In this document: positions 29,566 through 38,251 of the stretch, piece by piece
Position numbering within the stretch: the first letter of the stretch is position 1
Layout of the letters: each line of letters begins with the position of its first letter
From: Haloterrigena salina JCM 13891
GTDB taxonomy: Archaea > Halobacteriota > Halobacteria > Halobacteriales > Natrialbaceae
Length of the DNA: 64,000 bases
Direction of reading: 5' to 3'
Assembly (NCBI RefSeq): GCF_000337495.1
Contig: NZ_AOIS01000036.1
Span: 112,891-176,890 of the forward strand
Position numbers and translations under genes: made by a program
The notes under the pieces: generated by a model
Told to the model about the DNA's origin: nothing
Seen by the model: only the letters and a program-made list of their open reading frames with translations
Database searches by the model: none

Positions 29566-30102
29566 ATGGCTAAGTATTCGACCGGTTCGTCCTCCGGCGG
29601 CGGCGGGACAAGCTGCGAACTCTGCGGTGCCGAGAGCGACTCGCTGCGACTCGCCACGGTCGCCGGCGCCGAACTCGAGGTCTGTCCGGACTGTGCACCT
29701 CACGACGACACCCAGAAGCGTTCGGGATCGGGTTCGGGCCGCGGCTCTCGCGGACAGGACCAGGGCCGAGGCGATTCGAACGACGAACCGAGCCGCAAGC
29801 AGAAGGCCGCCCAGAACGTCGCCAAGGCGAACCCGGTCTGGGACGGCGACTCCGAGCACTGGGAGCAGGAGGGGACGAACTACGACGACGATCCGCTGCC
29901 GTATCTCGTCTCCGGCTACGGCGAGAAACTCGAGGCGGCGCGCCAGGACGCCGGCCTGCAGCGCGAGGAACTCGCCGAGGAACTCGGCGCGCGCGAGAAG
30001 GACCTCCTCGCGGTCGAACAGGGCCGGGCGGCCCAAGACGGCGTCGGCGGCGGCCTGATCGAAGCCCTCGAAGAGCGACTGGACGTGACGCTGTCCGAGT
30101 GA
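29566..30102 (+). CDS. Archaeal multiprotein bridging factor-type regulator (aMBF1)
   Basis: A 178-residue protein with an N-terminal zinc ribbon (CELCG and CPDCAPHD, about residues 15-45), a glycine/serine/acidic linker (about 48-100), and a C-terminal Cro-type helix-turn-helix (YGEKLEAARQDAGLQREELA, then ELGAREKDLLAVEQG). This is the archaeal MBF1 layout; the family is linked to translation and the ribosome in archaea rather than to TBP bridging. ATG 29566 gives the usual MAKYSTG start; an in-frame ATG at 29542 would add eight residues. Confidence 0.9.
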   Translation: MAKYSTGSSSGGGGTSCELCGAESDSLRLATVAGAELEVCPDCAPHDDTQKRSGSGSGRGSRGQDQGRGDSNDEPSRKQKAAQNVAKANPVWDGDSEHWEQEGTNYDDDPLPYLVSGYGEKLEAARQDAGLQREELAEELGAREKDLLAVEQGRAAQDGVGGGLIEALEERLDVTLSE

Positions 30103-30178
30103 GGTCGCGCTCGGCATATCGATTCGACTGACTGTTTCGGCAAGCAGACTTTTCATAGCTGACGAGAGAGTGGACCCA

Positions 30179-31036
30179 ATGACCGGACAACGGGCAGCCA
30201 GGGAGCCCTACACCACGCGATTCGAAACCGAGGTGACGTCAATCGACGGGCGCACGGTCTGGCTGGAGACGAGCTACTTCTACGGGACGAGCGACGGCCA
30301 ACCGGCCGACCGCGGGACCGTCGGCGACGCGACGGTCACAGACGTGCAACTGGTCGACGGCGAACAGGCTCACGTGCTGGCCGAGGACCCGTCGTTCAGG
30401 GCGGGCCATCGCGTGCTCTGTTCGATCGACTGGTCGTTTCGCATGTACTGCATGCGCGCGCACACGGCCGCCCACATCTGCTACGGCGCCGCCAGGCGCT
30501 GCCTCGAGTCCCCGGGGTACGCCGGCCTCGAGATCGGCGAGGAGACGGTCGCGGTAGACCTCGAGACCGCGCCGCTCGACGACGAGGCGCTGATCGAACT
30601 CGACGAGTTGATCAACCGGACCGTCTGGGAGTCGAGGCCGGTCTCCTGGGAGAGTGTTCCCGTCGCGACGGCCCGCGAACGCGAGGACATCATTTTCGAC
30701 GAGGAGCGTTCCGGGATGGCCGTCGAAAAGGGTCGGGCCCGCGTCGTGACGATCGGCGACGAGGACGACACCGGCCACGGGATGGCGACCGCGGACGCGG
30801 GGGAGCCGTGGAACGTGGCGGCCTGCGGCGGGACTCACGTCCGGAACACCCGCGAGGTCGGTCCCGTCACGGTGCTCGGCTGCTCGAGCCCCGCCGAGGG
30901 AATCCGCCGGATCGAGTTCGCCGTCGGTCCGCAGGCGATCGACCGGCGGACCGCCGAGAAGCGGGCCGCCTTCGCCGCGTCGGCAGCATTGGACGTCGAC
31001 CTCGAGGACGTCGGCGACGAACTCGAACGCGCCTGA
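30179..31036 (+). CDS. AlaX-type alanyl-tRNA editing protein
   Basis: A 285-residue stand-alone editing protein that should hydrolyse mischarged Ser- or Gly-tRNA-Ala. The N-terminal part is the beta-rich AlaX domain (TSYFYGTSDGQPADRGT). The zinc ligands are HTAAH (HxxxH) and CGGTH (CxxxH), in the standard order. The C-terminal 60 residues resemble the start of the AlaRS C-terminal helix, so it is of the longer AlaX class. ATG 30179 is preferred; a GTG at 30170 would add three residues. Confidence 0.9.
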   Translation: MTGQRAAREPYTTRFETEVTSIDGRTVWLETSYFYGTSDGQPADRGTVGDATVTDVQLVDGEQAHVLAEDPSFRAGHRVLCSIDWSFRMYCMRAHTAAHICYGAARRCLESPGYAGLEIGEETVAVDLETAPLDDEALIELDELINRTVWESRPVSWESVPVATAREREDIIFDEERSGMAVEKGRARVVTIGDEDDTGHGMATADAGEPWNVAACGGTHVRNTREVGPVTVLGCSSPAEGIRRIEFAVGPQAIDRRTAEKRAAFAASAALDVDLEDVGDELERA

Positions 31037-31158
31037 GAACTGACAAGGCTCGCTCTACGGAGACCGGCGATCGTCGCAAGCACTGGTTTCATATCGCCGT
31101 GTTCCGGATTACGACGTAGCTATAGCTCGGCGGCTTGCTCACGGTAGGTAGAAACTAT

Positions 31159-31174
31159 TACTATCTTCGAAGTG
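31159..31174 (+). promoter_or_regulatory. Possible TrmB-type operator before the dehydratase
   Basis: TACT (31159-31162), eight bases, then AGTG (31171-31174) lie 12-27 bases before the ATG. The Halobacterium TrmB site is described as TACT-N7/8-GAGTA, so this is an imperfect match. The trmB-like gene next door makes it plausible. Confidence 0.3.
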
Positions 31175-31185
31175 AATTTACAACC

Positions 31186-32424
31186 ATGGGAGTCGATTAC
31201 TCACAGCTGCACGATCCGAACGCCGAGTATACGATGCGCGACCTCTCGGCGGAGACGATGCAGGTCACCCGCGAACGCGGGGGCGGCCGGGACATCGAAA
31301 TCACCGACATCCAGACGACGATGATCGACGGGAACTTCCCGTGGACGTTGGTCCGGATCTACACCGACGCCGGCATCGTCGGCACCGGCGAAGCCTACTG
31401 GGGCGCCGGCGTCCCGGAACTGATCCAGCGGATGACGCCCTTCCTGCAGGGCGAGAACCCGCTTGACATCGATCGGCTGACCGAGCACCTCGTCCAGAAG
31501 ATGTCCGGCGAGGGGTCGATCGCCGGCGTCACCGTCACCGCCATCGCGGGCATCGAGGTCGCTCTGCACGATCTGGCGGGGAAGATCCTCGATGTGCCGG
31601 CCTACCAGCTGCTGGGCGGCAAGTACCGCGACGAGGTCCGCGTCTACTGCGACTGCCACACCGAAGCGGAGGCCGACCCCGAGGCCTGCGCCGACGAGGC
31701 CGAACGCGTCGTCGAGGACCTGGGCTACGACGCCCTGAAGTTCGACCTCGACGTCCCCTCGGGCCACGAGAAGGACCGCGCGAACCGCCACCTCCGCGAG
31801 CCCGAAATCGAGCACAAGGCCGAGATCGTCGAGCGGGTCACCGAGCGCGTCGGCGACCGCGCCGACGTCGCCTTCGACTGCCACTGGACGTTCTCCGGCG
31901 GCAGCGCGAAGCGCCTCGCGAAGCGCTTAGAGGAGTACGACGTCTGGTGGCTCGAAGACCCCGTCCCGCCGGAGAACCACGACGTTCAGCGGGAGGTTAC
32001 CCAGTCGACCGAGACGCCGATCACCGTCGGCGAGAACGTTTACCGGAAACACGGCCAGCGCCGCCTGCTCGAGGAGCAGGCCGTCGACATCATCGCGCCG
32101 GACATGCCCAAAGTCGGCGGCATGCGCGAGACGCGAAAGATCGCCGATCTCGCGGACATGTACTACGTGCCGGTCGCGATGCACAACGTCTCCTCACCGG
32201 TCGCGACGACGGCCAGCGCCCACGTCGGCGCGGCGATCCCGAACTCGCTGGCCGTCGAGTACCACTCCTACGAACTCGGCTGGTGGGAGGACCTCGTCGA
32301 GGAAGACGTTATCGAGGACGGCTACATCGAGATTCCCGAGGAGCCGGGGCTCGGCGTAACCCTCGATATGGACGTCGTCGAGGAGCACATGGTCGAGGGA
32401 GAGGAACTCTTTGACGAGGCCTAA
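31186..32424 (+). CDS. Enolase-superfamily sugar-acid dehydratase (gluconate dehydratase-like)
   Basis: A 412-residue mandelate-racemase/muconate-lactonising-type enzyme, probably dehydrating gluconate or a related aldonate to a 2-keto-3-deoxy acid. The capping domain begins ITDIQTTMIDGNFPWTLVR. In the barrel, KFDLDVPSG, the metal ligands in FDCHW, WLEDPVPPEN and VGENVY, and a late AMHNVSSP are visible. Reasons for the gluconate assignment: a TrmB-family regulator and a KDPG aldolase follow directly, which together fit the semi-phosphorylative Entner-Doudoroff route used by haloarchaea. Galactonate, xylonate or arabinonate dehydratase are alternatives. KDG kinase is not in the window. Confidence 0.82.
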   Translation: MGVDYSQLHDPNAEYTMRDLSAETMQVTRERGGGRDIEITDIQTTMIDGNFPWTLVRIYTDAGIVGTGEAYWGAGVPELIQRMTPFLQGENPLDIDRLTEHLVQKMSGEGSIAGVTVTAIAGIEVALHDLAGKILDVPAYQLLGGKYRDEVRVYCDCHTEAEADPEACADEAERVVEDLGYDALKFDLDVPSGHEKDRANRHLREPEIEHKAEIVERVTERVGDRADVAFDCHWTFSGGSAKRLAKRLEEYDVWWLEDPVPPENHDVQREVTQSTETPITVGENVYRKHGQRRLLEEQAVDIIAPDMPKVGGMRETRKIADLADMYYVPVAMHNVSSPVATTASAHVGAAIPNSLAVEYHSYELGWWEDLVEEDVIEDGYIEIPEEPGLGVTLDMDVVEEHMVEGEELFDEA

Positions 32425-32537
32425 GTCGCGTCGAACCCGCGATCTGACGCGATTGCGTATTTTGCCGGTACGTCTGAGAACGGAGTCCGGACCGGACATA
32501 TTTTACATCGACCGTCACTCTAGATAACTGAATACGC

Positions 32538-33596
32538 ATGGACGACGACGAGCTCGCTGAACTGCTCGAGCGATTCGGCCTCTCGGAGACGGAGACCGAC
32601 ACCTACCTCGCGATCCTCGAACGCGGGGAGTCGAAAGCGAGCGCCATCGCCGACGCCGCCGACGTCTCCAAGCGCTACGTCTACAGCATCAGCGAGGAAC
32701 TCGAGGAGCGCGGGTTCGTCGAGGTCGACGACCACGCGGTGCCGACGGTGATCCGGCCCGTCCAGCCCGAGACGGTCGTCGAGCGACTCACGCGCAGCGT
32801 CGAGGAGATCGAACCGGAACTGGAGTCGCGGTTCACGGCGACGGAGCGCTCCGGTGAACAGTTCGAGGTGATCAAGTCCCGACAGACGGTGATCAAGCGG
32901 ATCGAGAACCTGCTGGCCGGCGCGGAGACGGAGGTGACGCTCTCGCTGCCCGCCGAGGTACTCCCGCGGATCCGCTCGACGCTCGAGGCGGCGGTCGACC
33001 GGGGGGTGCTCGTCCTCCTCCTGTTGGGCGCGACCGAGGGTGATCAGGACATCGCGTCGCTGGCCGGGACGGCCAGTACGGTCCGGACCTGGGACGCGCT
33101 CGTGCCGACGATGCTGACGGTCGACGGCCGCCACGGGCTGCTCGCGCCGAGTCAGATCCTGACGACGTCGGCGAGCGACACGCGGGCGATCGCCATCTCC
33201 CAGGAGCAACTCGCGCCCGTCCTCGCCGGCTCGTTCCTGGCGAACTACTGGCCGACCGCGGAGGAACGGTACGTCACGACGCCGAACGAACTCCCCCGTA
33301 CGTACGAGGGGTTCCGGAGCGCCGTCTTCCAGATCGCGCTCCACCGCGCGACGGACACGCGCATCGAGGCGTCGGTCACCGGCTCGCCGGTCGGCGAGCG
33401 GGACCTCCCCTCGTCGCTCACCGGCGAGGTCGTCGACGTCCGACAGAGCCTCGTCCGGCCCGTCAGTTCGACGCTCCCCATCGAGAACGCGTTCGAACTC
33501 GAGGTCGACGGCGAGCGGTACACCGTCGGCGGCACCGGCGCGTTCCTCGAGGACTACGAGGCGGAGTCGGTCACCATTCGCGCGCTTGAGGAGTAA
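32538..33596 (+). CDS. TrmB-family transcriptional regulator
   Basis: A 352-residue sugar-responsive regulator. The N-terminal winged HTH (about 5-75) reads LLERFGLSETETDTYLAILE then VSKRYVYSISEELEERGFVE; a short coiled helix follows (about 80-105), then the TrmB sugar-binding domain to the C-terminus. In Halobacterium TrmB controls central carbon genes by binding near TATA boxes and releases on glucose. Here it sits between a sugar-acid dehydratase and KDPG aldolase, so it probably regulates both and itself. ATG 32538 follows a 113-base gap. Confidence 0.88.
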   Translation: MDDDELAELLERFGLSETETDTYLAILERGESKASAIADAADVSKRYVYSISEELEERGFVEVDDHAVPTVIRPVQPETVVERLTRSVEEIEPELESRFTATERSGEQFEVIKSRQTVIKRIENLLAGAETEVTLSLPAEVLPRIRSTLEAAVDRGVLVLLLLGATEGDQDIASLAGTASTVRTWDALVPTMLTVDGRHGLLAPSQILTTSASDTRAIAISQEQLAPVLAGSFLANYWPTAEERYVTTPNELPRTYEGFRSAVFQIALHRATDTRIEASVTGSPVGERDLPSSLTGEVVDVRQSLVRPVSSTLPIENAFELEVDGERYTVGGTGAFLEDYEAESVTIRALEE

Positions 33597-33758
33597 CCGC
33601 CTTCGGATACCTCTATCGCCACTCGAACATCACTTATTTCGATGGTGAGTAAATTTCTTGCACCCGCGGCACGCAGTGCTCGCTGTGATGGAACGTCTCA
33701 CGAGCGGACGGATCGCGAGCGCGTATCGAACGACGGACGCGACCGGAGGGCTGTGCGG

Positions 33759-34412
33759 ATGACCGACCGGCGAACCGTCAGGAACCGACTCGTCGAGAGC
33801 GGCGTCGTCGCGGTCCTTCGCGGCGTCGACGAGGAGCAGATCGTCCCGGTCGCGCGGGCGATGCACGAGGCCGGCGTCGAGGCGCTCGAGGTCACGGCGG
33901 ACGGGACGCGCGCGGCGGAGAAGATCGCGGCCGTCGACCGGGAGCTCGCGGACACCGACGCGGTCGTCGGCGCGGGGACCGTCCTCGACGCGCCGACCGC
34001 CCAGTCCGCGATCGACGCGGGCGCGTCGTTCGTCGTCTCGCCCCACACCGACCCGGACGTGGTGCGGACCTGCAACCGACGCGGCGTCCTCGTCGCCCCC
34101 GGCGTCATGACGCCGACAGAGGCCGTGACTGCGATGGAGTCCGGCGCGGACCTCCTCAAGATGTTCCCCGCGTCGACGGTCGGGCCGGGCCACATCGGCG
34201 CGCTCGCGGGGCCGCTGGGCGACGTCGACATCATTCCGACGGGCGGCGTCTCCCGGGACAACGTCGCCGACTTCTTCGACGCCGGCGCGGTGGCCGTCGG
34301 CGCCGGCGGCGCCATCGTCGACGACGACGCGATCGCCGACGGCGACATGGATCGGGTTCGCGAGACCGCCGCCTCGTTCGTCGAGGCGGTCGAGGCGGCG
34401 CGCGGCGAGTAG
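33759..34412 (+). CDS. KDPG (2-keto-3-deoxy-6-phosphogluconate) aldolase
   Basis: A 217-residue class I aldolase of the Eda/DgoA type, cleaving KDPG to pyruvate and glyceraldehyde-3-phosphate. The Schiff-base lysine is in LLKMFPAS, with GAGTVLDAPTA, VAPGVMTPTEA and IPTGGVS as further signatures; the N-terminal catalytic Glu is in EVTADGTRAAE (bacterial Eda usually has EVTLRT here). ATG 33759 is used; upstream residues in the frame are unlike the family. It probably works with the dehydratase at 31186 under the TrmB-type regulator. A DgoA-type activity on KDPGal is an alternative. Confidence 0.9.
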   Translation: MTDRRTVRNRLVESGVVAVLRGVDEEQIVPVARAMHEAGVEALEVTADGTRAAEKIAAVDRELADTDAVVGAGTVLDAPTAQSAIDAGASFVVSPHTDPDVVRTCNRRGVLVAPGVMTPTEAVTAMESGADLLKMFPASTVGPGHIGALAGPLGDVDIIPTGGVSRDNVADFFDAGAVAVGAGGAIVDDDAIADGDMDRVRETAASFVEAVEAARGE

Positions 34413-34481
34413 GTCGTCGCTCTCGTCTCGAGATCGGGTCGTCCCTCGAGTTCGCCCTCGGACGGCTGCTGCTGGTGGCCG

Positions 34482-34489
34482 TTTTATGC
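34482..34489 (+). promoter_or_regulatory. TATA box of the HtrA protease, overlapping an ATG
   Basis: TTTTATGC lies 24-31 bases before GTG 34513. The first in-frame ATG (34486) falls inside this box and so cannot be the start of a leaderless transcript. Confidence 0.5.
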
Positions 34490-34512
34490 CGCTCGTCGGG
34501 GTGGCAACGGGC

Positions 34513-35670
34513 GTGACGCCAGACCTCGATCAGTGCACTCGCAGACGACTACTCGGCGCGGTCGGCGCGGCCGGGGCCGCAGCAGCGGTCGGTCTCGGCA
34601 CCACCGGTGGCGGCACCGCACAGAACGAAACCGACGGTTCGAACGCGACGACCCAGGAGAACGGCGGCGCCGACGTCGACAGCCCGTACACGGACACGTA
34701 TCGCGAGACGATCGATTCCGTCGTTCTGGTCACCATCTCCGGTAGCAGCCTCGGCGGCGGTGGCGGCGGGCTCGGCACGGGGTTCGTCATCGACGACGAA
34801 CACATCGTAACCAACAACCACGTCGTCCAGAGCGCCAGCGAGGGCGGAATCGAAATCCAGTTCAGCAACCAGGAGTGGCGCCCCGCATCGGTCGTCGGTA
34901 CCGACGCCTACAGCGATCTCGCCGTCCTGCGCGTCGACGATCTGCCCGACATCGCCGGCGAGCTCTCGCTCTCGGAGGCCGAACCCGTGATCGGCCAGGA
35001 GGTGCTCGCGATCGGCAACCCGCTCGGGTTCGACGCGTCGGTCTCCCAGGGGATCGTCAGCGGGATCGACCGCTCGCTCCCCAGCCCCACCGGCTTCTCG
35101 ATCCCGGCCGCGATCCAGACCGACGCGCCGGTCAACCCCGGCAACAGCGGCGGGCCGCTGGTGAGCCTCGAGGGCGACGTCCTCGGCGTCGTCTTCGCCG
35201 GAGCCGCCCAGACCATCGGCTTCGCGATCTCCGCGCGCCTCGCGAATCGGGTCGTCCCCGCGCTCATCGAGGACGGGACGTACGAACACCCCTACATGGG
35301 CGTCGGGGTACAACCGGTCGGGCCGGAGATCGCCGACGAACTCGGCCTCGAGGAAGCCAACGGCGTGCTGGTCGCCGAGGTCGTTCCGAACTCGCCCGCG
35401 GACGGCGTCCTCACGCCGGCCGGTCGCCGCGGCCCGGGAAGCGGCGACGTGATCGTCGCCATCGACGGCGAGGAGATCCCGAATCAGGATCAGCTCTCGG
35501 CGTATCTCGCCCTCGAGACCTCGCCCGGGGACACGATCGAACTCGAGATCATCCGGGACGGCGAGGAGCGAACCGTGGAGTTGACGCTCGCGGAGCGGCC
35601 CAACATCGAACGACCGGGAACCGGGATTCCGAGCGGCCCGAGCGAGCGACCGCCGTCGACGGGGCCGTAA
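34513..35670 (+). CDS. Tat-exported HtrA/DegP serine protease with PDZ domain
   Basis: A 385-residue extracellular or surface quality-control protease. The N-terminus has a twin-arginine motif (TRRRLLGAVG, residues 9-18) and a hydrophobic alanine-rich stretch. The trypsin-like domain has His103 (TNNHVV), Asp135 (AYSDLAVLR) and Ser212 (NPGNSGGPL). One PDZ domain follows (about 265-360), and the tail is Pro/Ser/Gly rich. The GTG at 34513 is chosen over ATG 34486 because the TATA box covers that ATG. Single-PDZ HtrA proteins of this size are usual in haloarchaea. Confidence 0.92.
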   Translation: MTPDLDQCTRRRLLGAVGAAGAAAAVGLGTTGGGTAQNETDGSNATTQENGGADVDSPYTDTYRETIDSVVLVTISGSSLGGGGGGLGTGFVIDDEHIVTNNHVVQSASEGGIEIQFSNQEWRPASVVGTDAYSDLAVLRVDDLPDIAGELSLSEAEPVIGQEVLAIGNPLGFDASVSQGIVSGIDRSLPSPTGFSIPAAIQTDAPVNPGNSGGPLVSLEGDVLGVVFAGAAQTIGFAISARLANRVVPALIEDGTYEHPYMGVGVQPVGPEIADELGLEEANGVLVAEVVPNSPADGVLTPAGRRGPGSGDVIVAIDGEEIPNQDQLSAYLALETSPGDTIELEIIRDGEERTVELTLAERPNIERPGTGIPSGPSERPPSTGP

Positions 35671-35899
35671 TCGACCGCTTTCCGCCGACCCCGATCGCCG
35701 CGGACAGCGGAAGCCACTCCTTCGGTCCGAATCGGACGGGGTTCGTCGACGAAGACGCGGTGCTATCGGGGTTCGACCGATTGCTCCCTCGAGCGGGGGC
35801 TGGACGCATCCCCGACTCGAGGCGTCTCGAAGCGACTCACAGAACTCGAGCCGATCGAAGCCGGTCCGATCACCGGACCGAGTCGGATCGATGGCCCGA

Positions 35900-36091
35900 T
35901 CAGGACTCTTCGGCCTCTTCTAGGTCCTCGAGGTCCTCCGCGTCCTCGCGGGGGGCGTTCTGCTTGCCGAGGTCGTCGTCGCCCTCGTCGACCTGGTCCG
36001 GGTCCTGATCGACGCGTTCCATCTCGTCCTCGATTTCGGCCTCTCGTTCCGCCTCGTACTCGTTTGCGCGGTCGGAGTCGTCTTCGGCCAT
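35900..36091 (-). CDS. 63-residue acidic protein of unknown function
   Basis: A very acidic, helix-forming small protein beginning MAEDDSDRANEYEAEREAEI, with Glu/Asp making up about half of it and no cysteine. It is divergent from secE with a 131-base shared upstream region. Composition could be produced by chance in this GC-rich DNA, but the frame ends neatly, has an ATG, and similar tiny acidic genes are common in haloarchaea. Function unknown. Confidence 0.5.
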   Translation of the reverse strand: MAEDDSDRANEYEAEREAEIEDEMERVDQDPDQVDEGDDDLGKQNAPREDAEDLEDLEEAEES

Positions 36092-36190
36092 GACAGTCGG
36101 AGTTCGCCCTCGAGCGGTTTGGTCGCCGGGCCGTCGAGTGCAACGTCAGAAGTCATCAACGAGCCAAACAGTCGGGGGACACGAAAGACA

Positions 36191-36198
36191 GATAAAAG
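36191..36198 (+). promoter_or_regulatory. TATA box of secE-spt5
   Basis: GATAAAAG lies 25-32 bases before the secE ATG at 36223, the expected distance for a leaderless transcript. Confidence 0.55.
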
Positions 36199-36222
36199 GC
36201 GCCGCGCTGTGAACCAATAGAT

Positions 36223-36399
36223 ATGGACGTTCCGTACGACCTGACCTCGTACGTTCGGGTGTTGAAGATGGCGACGACACCCACGACTGAGGAATTCCTC
36301 CAGGTATCGAAGATCGCTGGCGCAGGTGTCCTACTGATCGGGCTGATGGGCTTCATTATCGGTGGGATCATGCTGTTCCTGACCGGCGGTGGTTTCTGA
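36223..36399 (+). CDS. secE: Preprotein translocase subunit SecE (Sec61 gamma)
   Basis: A 58-residue single-span membrane protein, the small clamp subunit of the SecYEG channel. The amphipathic N-terminal helix ([21 protein letters not shown]) is followed by one hydrophobic helix ([22 protein letters not shown]) and a GGF tail. Size, helix order and neighbour agree with archaeal SecE. Its TGA shares a base with the ATG of spt5 (TGATG), so the two are translationally coupled, the standard archaeal arrangement. Confidence 0.95.
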   Translation: MDVPYDLTSYVRVLKMATTPTTEEFLQVSKIAGAGVLLIGLMGFIIGGIMLFLTGGGF

Positions 36400-36836
36400 T
36401 GGGTATCTACGCCGTCAAGACCACGGCCAGTCAGGAGCGCACCGTCGCTGACATGATAATCAACCGCGAGGAGCCGGAGATCCACGCCGCGCTCGCGCCC
36501 GACTCGCTGACCTCCTACGTGATGGTCGAAGCCGAGGGGAACGCGGTCCTGAACCGCGTCCTCGAGGACATTCCGCACGCGCGCAGTATCGTCCCCGGCA
36601 CCTCCGACATCTCGGAGGTCGAGCACTTCCTCTCGCCAAAGCCGGACGTCGAGGGGATCGCCGAGGGCGACATCGTCGAACTCATCGCCGGCCCGTTCAA
36701 GGGCGAGAAGGCACAGGTCCAACGCATCGACGAAGGCAAGGATCAGGTCACGGTCGAACTGTACGAGGCCACGGTTCCGATTCCGGTCACGGTTCGGGGC
36801 GACCAGATTCGCGTGCTCGACAGTGACGAGCGCTAA
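36399..36836 (+). CDS. spt5: Transcription elongation factor Spt5 (archaeal NusG)
   Basis: A 145-residue protein with an N-terminal NGN domain (about 1-85: [17 protein letters not shown], then VMVEAEG) that binds the RNA polymerase clamp with Spt4, and a C-terminal KOW domain (about 90-140: [20 protein letters not shown], then [13 protein letters not shown]). It is coupled to secE. The last codons (DSDER) and the stop form one arm and loop of a 9-base-pair hairpin (36825-36846), and this end is repeated twice downstream; see the array at 36821-37165. Confidence 0.96.
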   Translation: MGIYAVKTTASQERTVADMIINREEPEIHAALAPDSLTSYVMVEAEGNAVLNRVLEDIPHARSIVPGTSDISEVEHFLSPKPDVEGIAEGDIVELIAGPFKGEKAQVQRIDEGKDQVTVELYEATVPIPVTVRGDQIRVLDSDER

Positions 36837-37165
36837 GGCGCTCGTCAAGCAGTCAGCGCGACGAAGTCGCACTGAATATAGCGACGAGCGATAGCTCGTC
36901 GGACCATGCGAACGGGTGCTGCACACCCGTGAGCAGACAGTGACGAGCGCGAAGGCGCTCGTCAAGCAGTCAGCGCGACGAAGTCGCACTGAATATAGCG
37001 ACGAACGATAGTTCGTCGAACCATGCGAACGGGTAGTGCGCGGCGCTACGCGCCGCGACTGTCGGGACGGCTTCGCCGTCCCGCAGCGCCCGTGAGCAGA
37101 CAGTGACGAGCGCGAAGGCGTTCGTCAACCAGTCAGCGCGGCGAAGCCGCGCTGAATACTCCGTC
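36821..37165 (+). repeat. Array derived from the spt5 3' end, with conserved hairpins
   Basis: Copy 1 starts at 36821 inside spt5, copy 2 at 36938 and copy 3 at 37101. Copies 1 and 2 share a unit of about 117 bases almost throughout; copy 2 also carries an insertion of about 46 bases with two extra hairpins (37039-37057 and 37064-37082). Hairpin I: GACGAGCGC/GCGCTCGTC (36825-36846), with the spt5 stop in the loop. Hairpin II: stem with GAA loop (36854-36874; fully paired in copy 3 at 37134-37154). Hairpin III: CGACGAGC-GATA-GCTCGTCG (36882-36901) becomes CGACGAAC-GATA-GTTCGTCG (36999-37018), a compensatory change. Copies 2 and 3 still spell DSDER but read GAA where the stop was. Confidence 0.88.
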
Positions 37166-37438
37166 GGTCGGTAGGTCGCCGCCGACCGCGACCGATCGCC
37201 GCGTCGCTCCTGCGTTCACGCTCGCGACGAACGCGTTTCTCCGCAGTTTCACGTCCTCGGCCACCGATGCGTCCGACCGTTGGCGTCGCGGACACCGGAT
37301 GTAGCCCGCGTCGTCGCTCGAGTACCCTCCGTCTCTGACGGTTCGGCTATTTACTGCACAATACCTATACGAAAATAAATATTATACGTGTGTTCGTGAA
37401 ACGATCTTCCGTTCGCATCACAGTGCGAACGATCGACG
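37166..37438. other. Rest of the intergenic region before the second hydrolase
   Basis: No gene seen. The first 180 bases are GC rich. Bases 37350-37390 are AT rich and hold a TATA-like ATAAATATTATA (37375-37386), about 55 bases before the hydrolase ATG, so that transcript would have a leader of about 25 bases. Confidence 0.45.
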
Positions 37439-38251
37439 ATGCCATCGAAGGGACACTCAAATTCGGCGGCGAAGAACAGTACACCGACGAACGACGGTTC
37501 GGTCTCGCGGCGACGGCTCCTCGGGACCGCGGCGACGACGATCGTCGCAGGTGCCGGAGCGAGCGCCGCGTCGGGATCGGTCGCGGCCGACACCGACGGA
37601 ATCGCGGAGCTTGACTTTCGAGACGGCGTTCCGGCCGTCACCGATGCACCGCAAGACGAGGCCGAGATCGTGTTCAAGATCCACGGCTACACGAGCTCGT
37701 CGGCCAGCGTCGAGCGGGCCGCGACGTTCCGGGACACGGCGAGGGCCGTCGGCTACGACGAGCCCGTCGCGGCGGTCACCTGGGACGACGGCGGCCTGCC
37801 GACGACGGCGATCCAGAGCGCGAGGGATACCGGCGACCTGTTCGCCGCCTGGCTGGCCGACTACGTCGACGCGAATCCGTCGACGACGATCCGGATCCTC
37901 GGCCACTCCATGGGCGGGATCGTCCAGCTGGAAACGCTCGCGGCCATCGGCGGCGAGTTCACGGTTGCCACGGCCGACAGCATCGGTTCGTACGAGGCGT
38001 CCGACGCGCCCTGCGAGGGCGGCGACTTCTCCGACGCCATCCGGACCTCGGCCGAAGCGGTCCACAACTACTACTCGACGAACGACGCCGTCGCCAGGCT
38101 AGGGAGCGGCCCGGCGGACTGCGGCGGCTGGTTTGGCGACGGCACCACGCCGGACAACTACGCCGACGTCGACGTGAGCGATTCGGTCTCGGACCACTCC
38201 GCCTACAGGGAGGCGACCGGCTGCGTGGCGGCGATCGTCGACAACTACTGA
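37439..38251 (+). CDS. Tat-exported alpha/beta hydrolase (lipase/esterase-like)
   Basis: A 270-residue secreted hydrolase. The Tat signal is SRRRLLGTAA (residues 23-32) followed by a hydrophobic segment ending near residue 50. The core has EIVFKIHGY, the nucleophile elbow GHSMGG with Ser157, an Asp in YYSTNDAVA and a His in VSDHSAYRE. These match the order and spacing in the gene at 3571-4452, so the two are paralogues although overall identity is low. Cysteines near the C-terminus (three) may form disulfides outside the cell. Substrate unknown. Confidence 0.82.
   Translation: MPSKGHSNSAAKNSTPTNDGSVSRRRLLGTAATTIVAGAGASAASGSVAADTDGIAELDFRDGVPAVTDAPQDEAEIVFKIHGYTSSSASVERAATFRDTARAVGYDEPVAAVTWDDGGLPTTAIQSARDTGDLFAAWLADYVDANPSTTIRILGHSMGGIVQLETLAAIGGEFTVATADSIGSYEASDAPCEGGDFSDAIRTSAEAVHNYYSTNDAVARLGSGPADCGGWFGDGTTPDNYADVDVSDSVSDHSAYREATGCVAAIVDNY

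Noticed and set aside
36156..36989. 277-residue minus-strand frame over spt5 and the echo array
   Set aside because: It overlaps secE-spt5 antisense; its internal repeats come from the DNA echo units.
36821..37165. CRISPR array
   Set aside because: The repeats are long, unequal and hairpin-rich, with no regular spacers and no cas genes nearby.
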